Shown piece by piece: positions 6,539 through 7,755 of a DNA stretch of 7,755 nucleotides. The stretch lies in NCBI GenBank assembly GCA_029261305.1, contig JAJDBO010000004.1, forward strand, positions 1 through 7,755, read 5' to 3'. Under the pieces are notes generated by a model that did not search any database, was not told the DNA's origin, and saw only the letters and a program-made list of their open reading frames with translations. Both the position numbers and the translations under genes were made by a program. Source of the stretch: Nitrospirales bacterium. GTDB lineage: Bacteria > Nitrospirota > Nitrospiria > Nitrospirales > UBA8639. Within the stretch, counting starts at the first letter, position 1. Every line of letters starts with the position of its first letter.

Positions 6539-6546
6539 CCATATCC

Positions 6547-7755
6547 GTGAATAAAAAAATAATTTTCTACGTGCTCGCCCTCGCGATTGTTGCCGCCTAC
6601 GTCGCCCTTGTTGGGTCAATACGCTGGGGTGACAACACTCCGCCAAGCATTACCCTCGCTCAGCCACTGACTCTGGTTGGACCCACGACACCATTGTCAA
6701 TCCATATAGAAGACCAAGGAACGGGGCTTCAAGAGATTTCCATTAGGCTAGTTCAGAACCTTGAACATTATATCCTCGCCGAAGAGCGATTTCCCTCTCA
6801 CGGTGCACTCTCTCTGGATGGAGGCACACAACATACCTTTGAACTCAATATCATCCCCTTTGGAGACGAGGCCATTCCCAAACGCAAGGGACCTGCGACG
6901 CTCATTGTTTCCGCCAGAGACTATTCCTGGCGCGGATTTTTCGAAGGCAACTGGGCCAGAGTGAATCAGGACTTCATCGTGAAGTTCACCCCACCAAAAT
7001 TGGAATTGTTATCCACGCCCTTGCCCGTCACCCAAGGTGGAGCAGGCGTCGTTTTCTATAGAACATCGGATGACGCAAAGAATTTTGGAGTCAAAATTGG
7101 TGACACCGTGTTCCCTGGCTACCCGACCCCTGACGAAGAGTTCACCTATTTTTCTTTTATCGCGTTTCCCCACAACCGGTCGGCCAAAACCCCAGTGGAA
7201 CTGGTCGCCGATGACGGACTCGGCAATCATGCGGTCCAACCAATTGGCATCAAAATCCTTCCCAAACGGTGGCGCACGCGAAACATTAAAATCACGGACC
7301 GTTTTATTGAACGAACGGTGCGGCCCATTATTGCGCAAACACCTGGAGTCGAGGACCAGGGTGATCCGCTTAAAAATTTTCTGGCCGTTAATCACGACTT
7401 GCGTGACACCAACACCAAACAGCTCAAAGAGTTGGCAGCAAGCAGCAAGCCCGAGTTTATGTGGGACGGTGGATTCGTACAGTTGTCCAATTCACAGGTC
7501 GAGGCGGCATATGCGGACCATCGCAAATATGTGTACCACGGCAAAGTGGTTGATAGACAGTATCATCTTGGGTTTGACTTAGCCGTGACCAAGCAGTATC
7601 CCGTCGAAGCGGCGAATCATGGGCAAGTCGTCCTCGCCGAATACTTTGGCATTTATGGAAACACCATCGTGATTGACCACGGATATGGGCTCCAATCCTT
7701 GTATGCGCATTTGTCATCGTTTGAGGTCAAAAAGGGAGACTATGTGCGCAAAAGC
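6547..7755 (+). CDS. Membrane-anchored M23/LytM-family peptidoglycan endopeptidase (partial, C-terminus off the window)
   Basis: Open for 403 codons to the right edge. One N-terminal membrane segment (about residues 4-21, KKIIFYVLALAIVAAYVALV) would anchor it in the inner membrane facing the periplasm. A long beta-rich region (about 30-330) with Ig-like character follows, including DQGTGLQEI and ADDGLGNH. The M23 domain then begins: H340-L-G-F-D344 supplies the first zinc ligands, YGNTIVIDHGYGLQSLYAHLS supplies the catalytic histidine H388, and KKGDYV is typical. The HxH zinc motif should lie just beyond the edge. Such enzymes cut cross-link peptides in peptidoglycan. The start is uncertain: GTG at 6547 has no ribosome site, and an in-frame TTG at 6529 is an alternative just after a stop at 6520. 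It is divergent from mreB, which fits a role in cell elongation. Confidence 0.9.
   Translation, partial: MNKKIIFYVLALAIVAAYVALVGSIRWGDNTPPSITLAQPLTLVGPTTPLSIHIEDQGTGLQEISIRLVQNLEHYILAEERFPSHGALSLDGGTQHTFELNIIPFGDEAIPKRKGPATLIVSARDYSWRGFFEGNWARVNQDFIVKFTPPKLELLSTPLPVTQGGAGVVFYRTSDDAKNFGVKIGDTVFPGYPTPDEEFTYFSFIAFPHNRSAKTPVELVADDGLGNHAVQPIGIKILPKRWRTRNIKITDRFIERTVRPIIAQTPGVEDQGDPLKNFLAVNHDLRDTNTKQLKELAASSKPEFMWDGGFVQLSNSQVEAAYADHRKYVYHGKVVDRQYHLGFDLAVTKQYPVEAANHGQVVLAEYFGIYGNTIVIDHGYGLQSLYAHLSSFEVKKGDYVRKS

Larger units (their letters stand above)
6228..6546. other. Intergenic region between divergent mreB and M23 peptidase genes
   Basis: A 319-base stretch with no convincing gene or tRNA. It holds the mreB ribosome site (AAGGAG, just upstream of the GTG), a dyad next to that site, an inverted repeat further up, and possible promoters for both flanking genes. 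No long repeat is seen. Confidence 0.7.

Noticed and set aside
6443..6646. Minus-strand open frame between mreB and the M23 gene
   Set aside because: It overlaps the start of the M23 gene on the other strand and its Arg-rich translation has no recognisable feature.
7037..7582. Plus-strand open frame of 181 codons inside the M23 peptidase gene
   Set aside because: It overlaps the recognisable M23 gene in another frame, and its translation shows no family motif.

Overview
The window looks like ordinary chromosomal DNA from a diderm (Gram-negative-type) bacterium. It carries an outer-membrane lipid-asymmetry protein (MlaA), MreB, a membrane-anchored M23 peptidoglycan hydrolase, and secreted proteins with classical signal peptides. 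Base composition is roughly balanced. The gene mix would suit a Nitrospirota (Nitrospira-like) genome, but that placement is inference from gene content only and needs a homology search. I see no mobile element, tRNA, rRNA or CRISPR array.

Left part (1-1749, minus strand): a two-gene unit. A small acidic protein of 89 residues (1480-1749) is followed, with an 11-base overlap, by a secreted seven-repeat FG-GAP/VCBS beta-propeller protein that continues into a Hydin-like beta domain and runs off the left edge. Diverging from it is a lone FmdB-family zinc-ribbon gene (1880-2104, plus) behind a good sigma-70-type promoter.

Middle (2211-5143): mlaA (minus) is convergent with fmdB. Upstream of it on the same strand are two tiny Cys-rich putative zinc-binding proteins (69 and 64 residues). 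The 64-residue gene is divergent from a secreted PQQ-dependent aldose (glucose/sorbosone-type) sugar dehydrogenase on the plus strand.

Right part (5172-7755): mreB (minus) is convergent with the dehydrogenase. Across a 319-base intergenic region it is divergent from a membrane-anchored M23/LytM peptidase that is cut by the right edge. MreB organises cell elongation and M23 enzymes cut peptidoglycan cross-links, so this pair is plausibly linked in cell-wall growth. MlaA acts in outer-membrane lipid homeostasis, so much of the window concerns the envelope, although the genes are in several separate transcription units.

I found no clear undescribed multi-gene system. The most interesting items are the small protein coupled to the propeller gene, the pair of tiny zinc-ribbon proteins, an MlaA without a lipobox, and several dyad-symmetric sites upstream of mlaA and mreB.
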